64,000 bases of DNA from Branchiibius cervicis (GTDB taxonomy: Bacteria; Actinomycetota; Actinomycetes; Actinomycetales; Dermatophilaceae). Shown one piece after another: positions 50,492 to 59,710 of this stretch. The notes beneath the pieces are model-generated. The model saw only the letters and a list, made by a program, of their open reading frames with translations. It had not been told where the DNA came from and made no database searches. A program made the position numbers and the translations under genes. The DNA lies in contig NZ_JBHSWJ010000002.1 of assembly GCF_042661605.1 (NCBI RefSeq), positions 1-64,000 of the forward strand, read 5' to 3'. Within the stretch, counting starts at the first letter, position 1, and the number at the start of each line of letters is the position of its first letter.

Positions 50492-51949
50492 TCAGTAGGC
50501 GAAGGCCAGTTGTTTGTCGGCGTCGTCGGAATCCTCGTCGTCCGAGTCCTTGAACGGATCGTCGAACGGGGGAGCGCCCGCCTTCGCGTAGCGCAAGGTG
50601 AGGCCGACCTCGATGACGGCCAACACGCCGTACAGGAGGGTGAATCCGACGAGCGAGAGCAGCACCGTCCACGGACCCACGCTGGGGCTCACGCCGTTGG
50701 AAGTGGTCAGCAGACCGAAGACGATCCACGGCTGACGACCGGCCTCGGTGAAGATCCAGCCGAAGCTGTTGCCCAGAATCGGGAAGAGCAGGACGGCCAG
50801 ACCCAGCCACTTCCACCAGCGGCTCGTGAGGGCGTTGTCGCCGTTGCTCTTACGCAGTGACCACAGGGCGAGTGCGGCGATCAGCATCGCCAGGAAACCG
50901 AAGCCCATCATCAACCGGAAGGACCAGTACGTCAGCGGGATGGTCGGGGTGTAGCTGTCGGCCCGGGTGAGCGGGTCACTGGCGTACTTGGCCTGGTAAG
51001 CCTTCTCCAGGTCGTTGATGCCCTGGATGTGTCCGTTGAAGCTGCCGGTGCCCAGGAAGGACAACAGTTTCGGCACGGTGATGGCGATCTTCTCGTGCTG
51101 ACCATCGAGGCTGCCGATGGTCAGGATCGAGAACGGAGCACCGCTCTGGCTCTCGTAGAGGGCCTCGGCCGAGGCCATCTTCATCGGCTGCACTTCGGTC
51201 ATGATCTTGCCCTGGATGTCACCGGTGACGACAACACCCAGCCCGGCGACCAAGGTCATCCAGGCGCCGAATTTGGCGGCCTTGCGGTACATCGAGCGGT
51301 CCTCGTGCTTCTTGTTGCGCCACACCAGCCAGGCGGCGACGCCCAGGACGAAGGCACCACCGCACAGGTAAGCCGAGAAGAGCACGTGCGGGAACGTCAC
51401 CAATTGCACCTTGTTGGTGAGGACCGCGAAGAAGTCGGTGAGTTCGGCGCGACCGGTCTCGGGGTTGTTCTTGTAACCGACCGGGTTCTGCATGAACGAG
51501 TTGGCGGCCAGGATGAAGTACGCCGACAGGACGGTGCCGATGTGCACCAGCCAGATCGTCGCGGCGTGCAGCTTCTCGGGGATCCGACCCCAGCCGAAGA
51601 TCCACAACCCCAGGAAGACCGACTCGAGGAAGAACGCGAGGAGAGCCTCGATCGCCAGCGGGGCGCCGAAGATGTCACCGACGAAACGGGAGTAATCGCT
51701 CCAGTTCATCCCGAACTGGAACTCCTGCACGATGCCGGTCACCAGACCGAGTGCGAAGTTGATCGTGAAGAGCTTGCCGAAGAACTTGCTCAGCCGCATC
51801 CACTGCGGGTCGCGCTTGGTGATCCACAAGGTATGGAAGACCGCGACCACGAACGAAAGGCCGATCGTCACCGGTACGAAGAGGAAGTGGTAAACGGTGG
51901 TGATCGCGAATTGCCATCGCGCGAGGTCTAGCGCGGTATGTGCATCCAT
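50492..51949 (-). CDS. cydA: Cytochrome bd oxidase subunit I
   Basis: A 485-residue membrane subunit carrying hemes b558, b595 and d. The N-terminus ALDLARWQFAITTVYHFLFV includes the conserved His (residue 19 in E. coli numbering). FGMNWSDYSRFVGDIFGAPL and ESVFLGLWIFGW are typical, and GRQPWIVFGLLTTSNGVS (about residues 390-407) is the quinol-oxidase signature. The Q loop (about 250-330) is the short form usual in Gram-positives. It oxidises menaquinol and reduces O2. It is the first gene of the operon; a GGGGAG ribosome site, a leader hairpin and a BlaI-type operator precede it. Confidence 0.96.
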   Translation of the reverse strand: MDAHTALDLARWQFAITTVYHFLFVPVTIGLSFVVAVFHTLWITKRDPQWMRLSKFFGKLFTINFALGLVTGIVQEFQFGMNWSDYSRFVGDIFGAPLAIEALLAFFLESVFLGLWIFGWGRIPEKLHAATIWLVHIGTVLSAYFILAANSFMQNPVGYKNNPETGRAELTDFFAVLTNKVQLVTFPHVLFSAYLCGGAFVLGVAAWLVWRNKKHEDRSMYRKAAKFGAWMTLVAGLGVVVTGDIQGKIMTEVQPMKMASAEALYESQSGAPFSILTIGSLDGQHEKIAITVPKLLSFLGTGSFNGHIQGINDLEKAYQAKYASDPLTRADSYTPTIPLTYWSFRLMMGFGFLAMLIAALALWSLRKSNGDNALTSRWWKWLGLAVLLFPILGNSFGWIFTEAGRQPWIVFGLLTTSNGVSPSVGPWTVLLSLVGFTLLYGVLAVIEVGLTLRYAKAGAPPFDDPFKDSDDEDSDDADKQLAFAY

Positions 51950-51970
51950 GGTCGCTCCCCATGTGTTCTG

Positions 51971-51986
51971 CGGCTGCGCACAGCCG
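51971..51986 (-). other. Leader hairpin upstream of cydA
   Basis: CGGCTG (51971-51976) pairs with CAGCCG (51981-51986) around a four-base loop, between the BlaI-type operator and the cydA ribosome site. If transcription starts near the operator, this hairpin is in the 5' leader and may affect stability or translation. Confidence 0.45.
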
Positions 51987-51997
51987 ATCCTTGGTGT

Positions 51998-52022
51998 CTT
52001 CTACTACACGCTGTAGTAGAAG
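51998..52022. promoter_or_regulatory. Putative BlaI operator of the cyd operon
   Basis: CTTCTACTACA (51998-52008) and TGTAGTAGAAG (52012-52022) are perfect 11-bp inverted repeats around a three-base centre. Known BlaI/MecI operators are dyads containing TACTACA and TGTAGTA. The site is 49 bases before the cydA ATG, and the operon's last gene encodes a BlaI protein. The AT-rich dyad stands out in GC-rich DNA. The downstream gene on the other side ends here, so cydA is the natural target. Confidence 0.85.
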
Positions 52023-52060
52023 CTACTCCCGGATTTTGCGCGGTGCCTAGGAAGTGCGAC

Positions 52061-52873
52061 CTAAGTGCGCCGGGGGCCTTCTCCGACGTGCGTGACCGCG
52101 GTCACCACGACACCGATCACGGCGGCGATTCCGGCCAGGATCCACAGTGTCGGTGCCAACTGCGTCCACGCCGCTTTGATCGACGCGCTGGCTACCGAGG
52201 TCACCGTGATCGAGCGCGCTGCGAAGGCGCCGACTCCGACGGCGACGGCGAAAACCGTTGCCGCGCAGATGAGTCCGATACCCACGAAACGAAGCGCCGA
52301 TCGCGGGCCGCCGCGCAGGCCGCCGGCGACGGCCAGGAGGAGTACGCCGATGAGCGGGCTCAGCCAGGACGCCAGGGTCACCCAGGCGGCGGCTTTGGCA
52401 GCCGTCTCCAACGCTTGTTGAGCGCCGAGCGCCTGTTGTCCGACGGTCAGGTCGGCGGGTGCGGAGATCTGCAGATCGGGCCGCACGGTGCGCAGCGCAT
52501 CGACGACCTGTGCGCCGACCTGATTCAGCTCCAACGCCGCATCTGCGGCCCGACCGCTCACGATCGCCTCGTGCACCGGCTCCACCGCACCGGCAACCAG
52601 GGGAGTCAGGGAGTCCCGGGTGAGGACGGAGGTGGCGGTCCGTTGGACCAATGGCCGCAGCAGGCGCAGATTCGGGTTGGCGGCCACGACTCGGTCACTG
52701 ATCACGATCCCGAGTTGGGCGGCGACCTGGGGGTCTTTGCGCAGCTGGTCGGCGGTCGCTGCGAACCGGGCGCCGTCGAGCACCTCGTAGCGGGCGAATC
52801 CGGCGACGATGCCCACGACGAGCAACAGCGTTCCCAGCACGGCGAGGACGCCGGAAGCGGCCCTGGCGGCCAA
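52061..52873 (-). CDS. Membrane protein related to the N-terminal half of the PLC-like protein
   Basis: A 270-residue protein with one N-terminal helix (about residues 10-30), an external domain (about 31-170) and three helices (about 172-270). The external part has YEVLDGARFAATADQLRKDP, DRVVAANPNLRLLRPLVQ and TATSVLTRDSLTPLVA, paralogous to the start of the next-upstream protein (FELLNGNRFAGHADDIRKDP, NLAALRPLVQ). It lacks the enzyme domain. TTG at 52873 is the only plausible start after the preceding stop (2-base gap), so it is probably co-translated. Function unknown. Confidence 0.72.
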   Translation of the reverse strand: MAARAASGVLAVLGTLLLVVGIVAGFARYEVLDGARFAATADQLRKDPQVAAQLGIVISDRVVAANPNLRLLRPLVQRTATSVLTRDSLTPLVAGAVEPVHEAIVSGRAADAALELNQVGAQVVDALRTVRPDLQISAPADLTVGQQALGAQQALETAAKAAAWVTLASWLSPLIGVLLLAVAGGLRGGPRSALRFVGIGLICAATVFAVAVGVGAFAARSITVTSVASASIKAAWTQLAPTLWILAGIAAVIGVVVTAVTHVGEGPRRT

Positions 52874-52875
52874 TG

Positions 52876-54993
52876 TCAGTCCAACCCGTTGAGGGTCTGC
52901 ACCACGGACTTCAGATCTCCGAGGTTGACGTAGTTGACCGCGACGTAGTTGGGGATCTGGCCGCGCTCCTTCTCGCACTTCTGCGCCAGCGGCAGCAGCA
53001 CCGAGCGCGCGTTCACCTTCTTGGCGTCCGCCTGCAGGCTGCCGAATCCGCTCAGCCAGTGGTTCATCAGGAAGATCGGGTTGTCCGGCTCGCCGCGTTT
53101 GATGGCGCAACTGAACGAGGAGACCGACGGGTTGGTGTACTCGGTGTCCTGCGACCACTGCGGGCCATCGAGCATCCAGGGGTAGCTGCTCCCGCCGCCC
53201 TCGTTCTCCTGCAACCACACCAGGCGTTTGCCGCTGCTGATCATCTGCCCGAGGCTCGCCCAGTCCTGCCCCTTGGCCGGCGGGGTGTAGAGCGTGTCCA
53301 GCAGACCGACGTCACCGAGCATCTTCGCCACGTCATCAGGCTTGACGACGTCCTGCACGAAGAAGGTGACGACCTCTCGCGGGTGCCGGTCCATCCACGT
53401 CTTGACCTGGCCCATCACCTTCGGCCAGTCGGTGGCTCCGAGTTCACACAACTCGTGACACAGGTAGAGCCCCACCGGCCCCTGCGGTCTGACGTTGAGC
53501 GAGTTGCGCAGTCGCAGCGCGCTCTGCACGGTGCTGGCTCCGAAGGTCTCGTTCGCCTGGGCCACCGCCTGGGCTCGCGTGGCATCGGAGTTGGCGATGA
53601 CCCCGGGACGGTTGGTGGACTGGCCGTACCAACTGTCGATGAGGAAGACCCGGACTCCGGCGTCGAGCTGGCCGACGATCCCGGTGGGCTGCTCGGCCAG
53701 GAAGTAGTTCTCATCGAGTGCGGACATCGAGTTGTGGGATGCCTCGAACGCCACGTTGTTGTACGGCCGGTCGCACAACTGCACCCAGCCGTTGCAGCGT
53801 TCGTCCGCCGGCCCCGTCTCGGCCGCGATCGACGTACTCTGCGGCCAGGCGAAGACGGTGACGGAGATCAACAGCGCCACGGCGGCCAGTGCGGCCACCA
53901 CACGAGCGCCGTACCGACGGACCCAGGCCACTCCCCGGGGAGCCAGGTTGCGCCGGGTAGCGACTGCCCCCGCCGCGACGAGTACTTCACACAGCACGTA
54001 CGTGATCAGGCCGACGCCCGCGAGGGCGACCAGGAACTGGATCACCATGGCCGGGCGCAACACCATGAGTACGCCGAGCAGCCCCGACCCGATCACCCGC
54101 ACGCCCCAGCCGGCGGGCGTCGTGGGCCGCGAGCGCACGGCTCGCAGGGCCCACTGGTCGAATTCGCGCAGGTTGCGCACCGGCAGGGTGCGCGCACAAC
54201 CGATCAGGATCAGCCCGGCGAACCCGACGATGAGGGTCAGGATGGCGGCGGGGACGACCATCGTCGACCACGCGGCGGAGGCTACCGCCGGGACCAGGCC
54301 GTTCGGCGTGAAGAACGTGTTGGCGATGACCCCGACCGACAGGAGCGCGGCGAACGTGCCTGCCGCCCAGAGCAGCACGCGACCGACCGTGAAACCTGCG
54401 GATCGCCAGCTACGACGCCCAACCAGTACGGCGGCCAGCAGGCACAGCGCGGCGAGTAGCGGCAGCAGCCAGGACAGGACCCGCACCCACCGAGCGGCCT
54501 GGAGGGTGTGTGCGGCGAAGGACTGCGAGCCGATCGAGGAGAAGGTGACGTCCAGGTCATCCGGCACGTTGGCCACCAGATCCGGTTTGAACTCCTTCAG
54601 TGCCGAGATCGAGATGGCGGCGATGTCGGCGGCCTGCAGCAGGATCTGACTGTCGTTGTCGGAGGTGAGGTATTCGTGCAGCGGCCGGACCGCGGTCCGG
54701 AAGACCGGACCCGCGGCGTCACTCTCGATGACCGACGTCGTCGTGCTCTGCACCAGCGGCCGTAGTGCGGCCAGGTTGGTGTTGGCCGTGATGATCTTGT
54801 CGGTGACGATCACGCCCAGCGCACTAGCGACGGCAGGGTCCTTGCGGATGTCGTCGGCATGACCGGCGAAACGATTCCCGTTGAGCAGTTCGAAATTGGC
54901 CAGCCCGGCGAGCATGGCCGCGGCCGCGAGAACGGTCGCCAGCACCATGAGGATGCGGCGCAGGACCGTGGTCGGTGCGGCGTCTGGTGACAC
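52876..54993 (-). CDS. Membrane protein with C-terminal phospholipase-C-like (PLC-X) domain
   Basis: A 705-residue protein from GTG. One helix (about residues 12-33) is followed by an external domain (about 34-165), then some eight helices (to about 390), then a C-terminal extracytoplasmic domain like PI-PLC-X enzymes: NNVAFEASHNSMSALDENYF (catalytic-type His), QLDAGVRVFLIDSWYG, LYLCHELCELG with a second His, and VVTFFVQD. TH/SHNS plus the QLxAGVRxxxxD pattern is the family hallmark. It may cleave phosphodiesters in lipids or cell-wall glycolipids outside the membrane. The next gene duplicates its N-terminal module. Confidence 0.78.
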   Translation of the reverse strand: MSPDAAPTTVLRRILMVLATVLAAAAMLAGLANFELLNGNRFAGHADDIRKDPAVASALGVIVTDKIITANTNLAALRPLVQSTTTSVIESDAAGPVFRTAVRPLHEYLTSDNDSQILLQAADIAAISISALKEFKPDLVANVPDDLDVTFSSIGSQSFAAHTLQAARWVRVLSWLLPLLAALCLLAAVLVGRRSWRSAGFTVGRVLLWAAGTFAALLSVGVIANTFFTPNGLVPAVASAAWSTMVVPAAILTLIVGFAGLILIGCARTLPVRNLREFDQWALRAVRSRPTTPAGWGVRVIGSGLLGVLMVLRPAMVIQFLVALAGVGLITYVLCEVLVAAGAVATRRNLAPRGVAWVRRYGARVVAALAAVALLISVTVFAWPQSTSIAAETGPADERCNGWVQLCDRPYNNVAFEASHNSMSALDENYFLAEQPTGIVGQLDAGVRVFLIDSWYGQSTNRPGVIANSDATRAQAVAQANETFGASTVQSALRLRNSLNVRPQGPVGLYLCHELCELGATDWPKVMGQVKTWMDRHPREVVTFFVQDVVKPDDVAKMLGDVGLLDTLYTPPAKGQDWASLGQMISSGKRLVWLQENEGGGSSYPWMLDGPQWSQDTEYTNPSVSSFSCAIKRGEPDNPIFLMNHWLSGFGSLQADAKKVNARSVLLPLAQKCEKERGQIPNYVAVNYVNLGDLKSVVQTLNGLD

Positions 54994-55044
54994 GGGTGCC
55001 TCCCGGGCGGGCGGTGATGGTGCCGCGATGCTATCGGCGGATCG

Positions 55045-55767
55045 TCAGGGCGCGGGCGGCGTTTCACGCCACGACTCGTCCGGGATCGTGGCGGCTCGGA
55101 CCGCTGCGTCGGCGATCACGGGGTCCAGCCCGCCGTGTCCGCGCCCCGGAAGCGGCCGGAACACGGCGTCCGGGAGGAGGTCAGCGAGGCGCTGACCGTG
55201 GTTGAAGGGCAGAACGCGGTCGCGGTCGCCGTGCTGGACGAGGGCGGGGATGCCGATCTGCGGTGCCAGCGCGGCACTGTCGAACCGGTCGCGCAGGATC
55301 GGCCAGAACGCCCGCAACCGCATGTCCCGCACGAGTTCTCGCGATGAGGTGAACGGTGCCGTGAGAACCAGGCGCTCGCCGAGGCCGTCCGCGGCGAGCG
55401 CGGTGGCGACCGCCGTGCCCAGGGAGTATCCGGACAGGACGACGCGCCCCGGGACCCGTCGGGCAGCCGCCCGGGCTGCCGCCACCAACGAGACGGCACT
55501 GGCCCGCTGACGGGCCAGCACGCCGTACCCCGGGTATTCGACGACGGCGATGCTGACGCCGTGGCCGGCCACGTTCGCGACGAGGGGCGCGCAGGAGCGT
55601 AGATCGTCGCCGTTGCCGTGGAAGTGCAGCACGGTCACCGGCGAGCCGACGTCGGCGTGCAGCATGGCGCCGCCGGCCCAGTGCACGAGACGGGCCGGAG
55701 CGACGGGTTCGAAGGCAACCGGCGCGGGCGAGGGGAACACCACGCGGCGGACGGGATCGAGGCGCAC
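55045..55767 (-). CDS. Alpha/beta hydrolase (BEM46-like)
   Basis: A 240-residue hydrolase. The oxyanion region is VTVLHFHGNGDDLRSC (about residues 44-59), the nucleophile elbow VVLSGYSLGTAVATAL (Ser near 115), the acid in LVQHGDRDRVLPF (Asp near 186) and the His in LPGRGHGGLD (about 213). The triad is complete. The protein resembles BEM46/YfhR-type serine hydrolases, substrate unknown. It has no signal peptide. It is divergent from argS (62 bases). Confidence 0.88.
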   Translation of the reverse strand: MRLDPVRRVVFPSPAPVAFEPVAPARLVHWAGGAMLHADVGSPVTVLHFHGNGDDLRSCAPLVANVAGHGVSIAVVEYPGYGVLARQRASAVSLVAAARAAARRVPGRVVLSGYSLGTAVATALAADGLGERLVLTAPFTSSRELVRDMRLRAFWPILRDRFDSAALAPQIGIPALVQHGDRDRVLPFNHGQRLADLLPDAVFRPLPGRGHGGLDPVIADAAVRAATIPDESWRETPPAP

Positions 55768-55829
55768 CGTCCGAGGCTGTCACGAAACCGATTCGAAGCC
55801 GGAGCCCGCCCCGCCCTAACCTTGAGCCC

Positions 55830-57563
55830 ATGACCGTCGATCCCGCCGTTGCCCTCACCAGCGCGGTCCAGGACGCCCTCGCCCGGGCGTTCGGACCGGA
55901 GTTCGCGCAGGTGGACCCGGTGGTGCGTCCGGCCAACAAGAAACAGACCAGCGCCGACCTGCAGGTCAACGCCGCAATGGCGCTGGGCAAACGGCTCGGT
56001 CAGGCCCCGCGCGACGTCGCCGCCCGGATCGTGGGGCACCTGCACGCGCCGGAACTCATCGACAGCGTTGAGATCGCCGGCCCGGGCTTCCTGAACGTCA
56101 CCCTGGCGACCACCTGGATCGCCGACGCTGCCGGCCGCGAACTGGCCGACCCGAAGCTCGGCCTGCCTGACGTGCCGCAGCAGCGGGTCGTCATCGACTA
56201 TTCGTCGCCGAACATCGCCAAGGAGATGCACGTCGGTCACCTGCGCACCACCGTGGTCGGCGACTCCCTGGCGCGGACGATGGAGTTCATCGGGCACACC
56301 GTGATCCGGCAGAACCACGTCGGCGACTGGGGTACGCCGTTCGGCATGTTGGTCGAGCATCTGCTGGAGTCCGACGAGGCCGAGGCGGACCTTCTGACCA
56401 CCGACCCCAACACGTTCTACCGGCACGCGCGGGAGAAGTTCGACAACGATCCCGGTTTCGATGCGCGGGCGCGCAAGCGGGTGACGCTGCTGCAGTCCGG
56501 CGACCCGGAGACTCTGGCGATCTGGCAGCGGCTGATCCAGTTGTCCCTGGCCTACCTGCGCCGGGTCTACGCCGAGCTGGACATCACCCTCGGCGACAAC
56601 GACCTGGCCGGTGAGTCGACGTACAACGACGAACTCGCCGCCATCTGTGATGAGTTGCAGGACAAGGGGATTGCCACCATCAGCGATGGTGCGTTGTGCG
56701 TCTTCCTGGACGGTTACACCGGTCGCGAGGGCAAACCGGTGCCGCTGATCATCCGCAAGTCAGACGGTGGATACGGCTACGGCACAACGGATCTGGCGAC
56801 GATCAGGCACCGCTCCCTGGATCTCAAGGCGGACCGGGCGCTGTACGTCGTGGGCGCACCGCAGAACCTGCACTTCCGCATGGTGTGGGAGACCGCGCAG
56901 AAGGCGGGCTGGGTGCAGGGCACTGAAGCGATCCACGTGCAGATCGGCTCCGTGCTGGGCTCTGACGGCAAGCTGCTGCGGACCCGCTCGGGCGACCTGG
57001 TCAGCCTGCAGTCCCTCGTCGACGCCGCGCTCGCACGGGCCGCGGAGGTCGTCGCCGAATCGCGGCCCGACCTGCCCGCCGGCGAGCGGGCCGTGATCGC
57101 GCACCAGGTCGGCGTGGGCGCCATCAAATACGCCGACCTGTCCGTCGCGCACGACAGCGAATACACCTTCGACCTGGACAGAATGGTTGCGCTGCAGGGC
57201 AATACCGGACCGTATCTGCAGTACGCCGCGACCCGGATCCGGTCGATCCTCGGCCGTGCGGATGCAGTGGCGTTCGACGGTCCGATCGTGCTGGTCGAGC
57301 CGGCGGAGCGGGCGCTGGCGTTGAAACTGCTGGATTTCGGCTCGGTGGTCGCCGCCGTCGGGGAGACACTCGAACCGCATCGCCTCGCGGCCTACTTGTT
57401 CGACCTGGCACAGACGTTCACGGCGTTCTACGAGCACTGCCCGGTGCTGAAGGCGCAGGACGCGGCCGTGCGGGATTCGCGTCTGGCCCTGTGCGCCCTG
57501 ACGTTGCAGGTGCTGCAGACCGGTTTGTCGCTGCTGGGGATCGCCACCCCGGAGCAGATGTAA
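55830..57563 (+). CDS. argS: Arginyl-tRNA synthetase
   Basis: A 577-residue class I synthetase charging tRNA-Arg. The N-terminal Add1 domain spans about residues 1-110. The HIGH-type motif is SSPNIAKEMHVGHLRTTVVG (HVGH, about residue 134). GDWGTPFGMLVEHLLE and VQIGSVLGSDGKLLRTRSGD, the KMSKS equivalent, which is degenerate as usual for ArgRS, follow. The C-terminal anticodon domain holds DRMVALQGNTGPYLQYAATR. Length matches the family. It is convergent with the small gene at 57568 with a 4-base gap. Confidence 0.96.
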   Translation: MTVDPAVALTSAVQDALARAFGPEFAQVDPVVRPANKKQTSADLQVNAAMALGKRLGQAPRDVAARIVGHLHAPELIDSVEIAGPGFLNVTLATTWIADAAGRELADPKLGLPDVPQQRVVIDYSSPNIAKEMHVGHLRTTVVGDSLARTMEFIGHTVIRQNHVGDWGTPFGMLVEHLLESDEAEADLLTTDPNTFYRHAREKFDNDPGFDARARKRVTLLQSGDPETLAIWQRLIQLSLAYLRRVYAELDITLGDNDLAGESTYNDELAAICDELQDKGIATISDGALCVFLDGYTGREGKPVPLIIRKSDGGYGYGTTDLATIRHRSLDLKADRALYVVGAPQNLHFRMVWETAQKAGWVQGTEAIHVQIGSVLGSDGKLLRTRSGDLVSLQSLVDAALARAAEVVAESRPDLPAGERAVIAHQVGVGAIKYADLSVAHDSEYTFDLDRMVALQGNTGPYLQYAATRIRSILGRADAVAFDGPIVLVEPAERALALKLLDFGSVVAAVGETLEPHRLAAYLFDLAQTFTAFYEHCPVLKAQDAAVRDSRLALCALTLQVLQTGLSLLGIATPEQM

Positions 57564-57567
57564 CCGA

Positions 57568-57792
57568 CTACCAGGAGGAGGCGCCGGCGCCGTCGGCGGA
57601 GGACGCTGCCGAGGGTCCGAAGGACCGGATCGAGGACTGTTTGGCCCCGTTGACGATGCCCGCCACTTCGTCCTTGTCGGGCTCGTAACCGTCGGAGGTC
57701 AGTGCGGCGAGGGCTTGATCCACCGACTGCTTCTGCTGCTCGGTCAAGCCCTCGAAGAGATCTGGCCACGTCGCCGCTGCATCGAAGGTCAT
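57568..57792 (-). CDS. Small protein resembling VbhA-type antitoxin domains
   Basis: A 74-residue acidic protein. The segment QKQSVDQALAALTSDGYEPD then KDEVAGIVNGAKQ (about residues 19-51) resembles the helical VbhA-like antitoxin domain (small residues, a GxEP turn, then a helix), but the match is by eye and short. No Fic toxin is visible nearby, so it would be an orphan or misassigned. The C-terminal 20 residues are Ser/Ala/Gly-rich. ATG chosen as the only good start. It is convergent with argS. Confidence 0.45.
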   Translation of the reverse strand: MTFDAAATWPDLFEGLTEQQKQSVDQALAALTSDGYEPDKDEVAGIVNGAKQSSIRSFGPSAASSADGAGASSW

Positions 57793-57866
57793 GGTGCCGA
57801 TGGTAGGAGCGCCGGTCCTGTCACGCCCGGGTTTGTGGCACAACGTGCGCAAATGGGGCCGCTTTC

Positions 57867-58885
57867 TCAGTCGGGGAAGCCGTCCGGGTTCTCCGACTGC
57901 CAGCGCCACGTGTCGACGCACATGTCGTCGATGGTTTTCGTGGCGTGCCAACCCAGTTCGGTCTGTGCTCGCGTGGGGTCGGCCCAGTACGCCGGGAGGT
58001 CACCGGGCCGGCGCGGGCCGAACTGCCACGGCAGCTCACGACCGACGGCGCGCTCGAAGGCGTGCAGCAACTGCAGCACGGACGTGCCGGTGCCGGTGCC
58101 GAGGTTGAAGGCCCGCACGGGCTCCTGCATCGACGACAGGTGGTTCAACGCGACGACGTGGCCGGCCGCCAGATCGGTGACGTGGATGTAGTCGCGCTCG
58201 CAGGTGCCGTCCGCGGTCGGGTAGTCGTTGCCGTAGACGGTCAGGGAGGATCGACGACCTACCGCCACCTGGGCGATGTAGGGCATGAGATTGTTCGGGG
58301 TGCCCTGCGGGTCCTCGCCGATATGGCCGCTGGCGTCAGCGCCGACCGGGTTGAAGTAGCGCAGCATCGCTATGCGCAATCCGTCGGTGGCCCGGGCGGT
58401 GTCGGACAGCACCTGCTCGATCATGACCTTGGTCCGGCCGTAGGGGAGGCGGCGGACAGCGGTTGGTAGGTCTCGACGTACGGGACGGGGGCGTTGTCTC
58501 CGTAGACGGTGGCGGAGGAGGAGAACACCAGCCGGCCCACGCCGTGCCGCCGCATCGCAGTCAGCAGGGAGAAGGTCGAGTCCAGGTTGTTGCGGTAGTA
58601 CTCCAGCGGTTTCGCCACCGACTCGCCGACTGCCTTCAGACCGGCGAAGTGGATCACCGCATCGATCGGCTGCTCGGCGAAGATCTGCTCGGTCTTGTCC
58701 GGGTCGGTGAGGTCCACGGCGTACAGGGGGATCGACGTACCCGACAACGATTCCAGGCGGGGCAGCACCGTCGGCTTGCTGTTGCGGAAGTCATCGGCGA
58801 CGACCACCTCGTGGCCGCTCGCGATCAGAGCCAGCACCGTGTGGGATCCGATATAGCCGGCGCCGCCGGAGACCAGGACACGCAT
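57867..58885 (-). pseudogene. galE: UDP-glucose 4-epimerase, apparent -1 frameshift (probable sequencing error)
   Basis: Restored, this is a 339-residue short-chain epimerase converting UDP-galactose to UDP-glucose, completing the Leloir pathway with galK and galT. NAD-binding VSGGAGYIGSHTVLALIASG is at the start, then HFAGLKAVGESV and LVFSSSATVYGDNAPVPY. The first frame ends LSAASP and the YxxxK part (YGRTKVMIEQVLSDTARATD) is in the other frame, followed by LRYFNPVGADASG. The break is a run of four G on this strand (58443-58446); five restore the active-site Tyr and Lys. The start ATG is 33 bases from the divergent DivIVA-like gene. Confidence 0.92.
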
Positions 58886-58917
58886 ATCGGCCACCCTACG
58901 GTGCGAGACTGTCACCA

Positions 58918-59513
58918 TGGCGTCCCTGCCCTGGCCCGCAGACCAGATCGCGACCGTCCGGTCCGTGGTTTTCCCGACCGAGCGCGGCGGTTATGTGCGC
59001 GATGACGTGGAGCGGCAGCTGGATCGGATTGCGCTGAGCATGGAGCGCGGTGCTCAGCTGCCCGACGTTGTCGGTACGGCGATCCGCCGGGTCCCGTTGG
59101 CCAGCGGACTGGCCGTCGATTCAGTGGACGGGTTCTTGCGGCAGGTGTATCTCTGGCAGAGCGATCTGCTGGACCGGGTGGAGCCGGAGCCGGTGGCCGC
59201 GGTGTCCGACGACGGCAGCGTGCGGGCGACGAGGCTGCGGTGGACGCCGGCCCAGCAGGACTGGGTGCGCGATTCGCGGTTCGCGACCCGCACCGGCAAG
59301 CGCGCCTACGTGGAGCACGAGGTCGACGACTTCCTCGACAAGGTGCTGGTGGCGATGGCCCGCGGGGACGACCTTCCCGATATCGAGACCGTGCTGTTCT
59401 ATCCGCCGCGTCGCACCGGCCGGGGGTACGACGCGCTGCAGGTCGACGCCTTCCTCGACCAATTGGCCCGGTTGCGGCCGCTGTCGGAACAGGCGGACCG
59501 ATCGGGTTTCTGA
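58918..59513 (+). CDS. DivIVA-domain (DivI1A repeat) protein
   Basis: A 198-residue protein built of four short repeats that look like the DivIVA N-terminal module: VVFPTERGGYVRDDVERQLD, IRRVPLASGLAVDSVDGFLR, FATRTGKRAYVEHEVDDFLD and FYPPRRTGRGYDALQVDAFL. Each follows the F...GY...VDxFLDxL pattern that in DivIVA/Wag31 senses curved membrane. There is no long coiled coil, so it is not a true Wag31. It may localise to poles or septa, or only bind membranes. The divergent neighbour is galE. Confidence 0.75.
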
Positions 59514-59710
59514 CGGTGGCGAATAGTTGAATTTTCGACCGCCGGTCGCAGACTGTCCGGGCGGTGGCCGCCAGGGGAGGATTCCCTACACGATCTCGGG
59601 TCGCCGCCGTGTCGATGGCATCACACAGCCGCTACTGTCAGTGCCTGTCGGCGAGCTTCGAATCGCCTGCGAGTGCCCTCACAACGTTCACCAGCGAAGG
59701 TAGTGCCTGA

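Noticed and set aside
57867..58885. Programmed frameshifting in galE
   Set aside because: No slippery heptamer or downstream pseudoknot is apparent, GalE has no such mechanism in other bacteria, and the same lesion type recurs in six unrelated genes.
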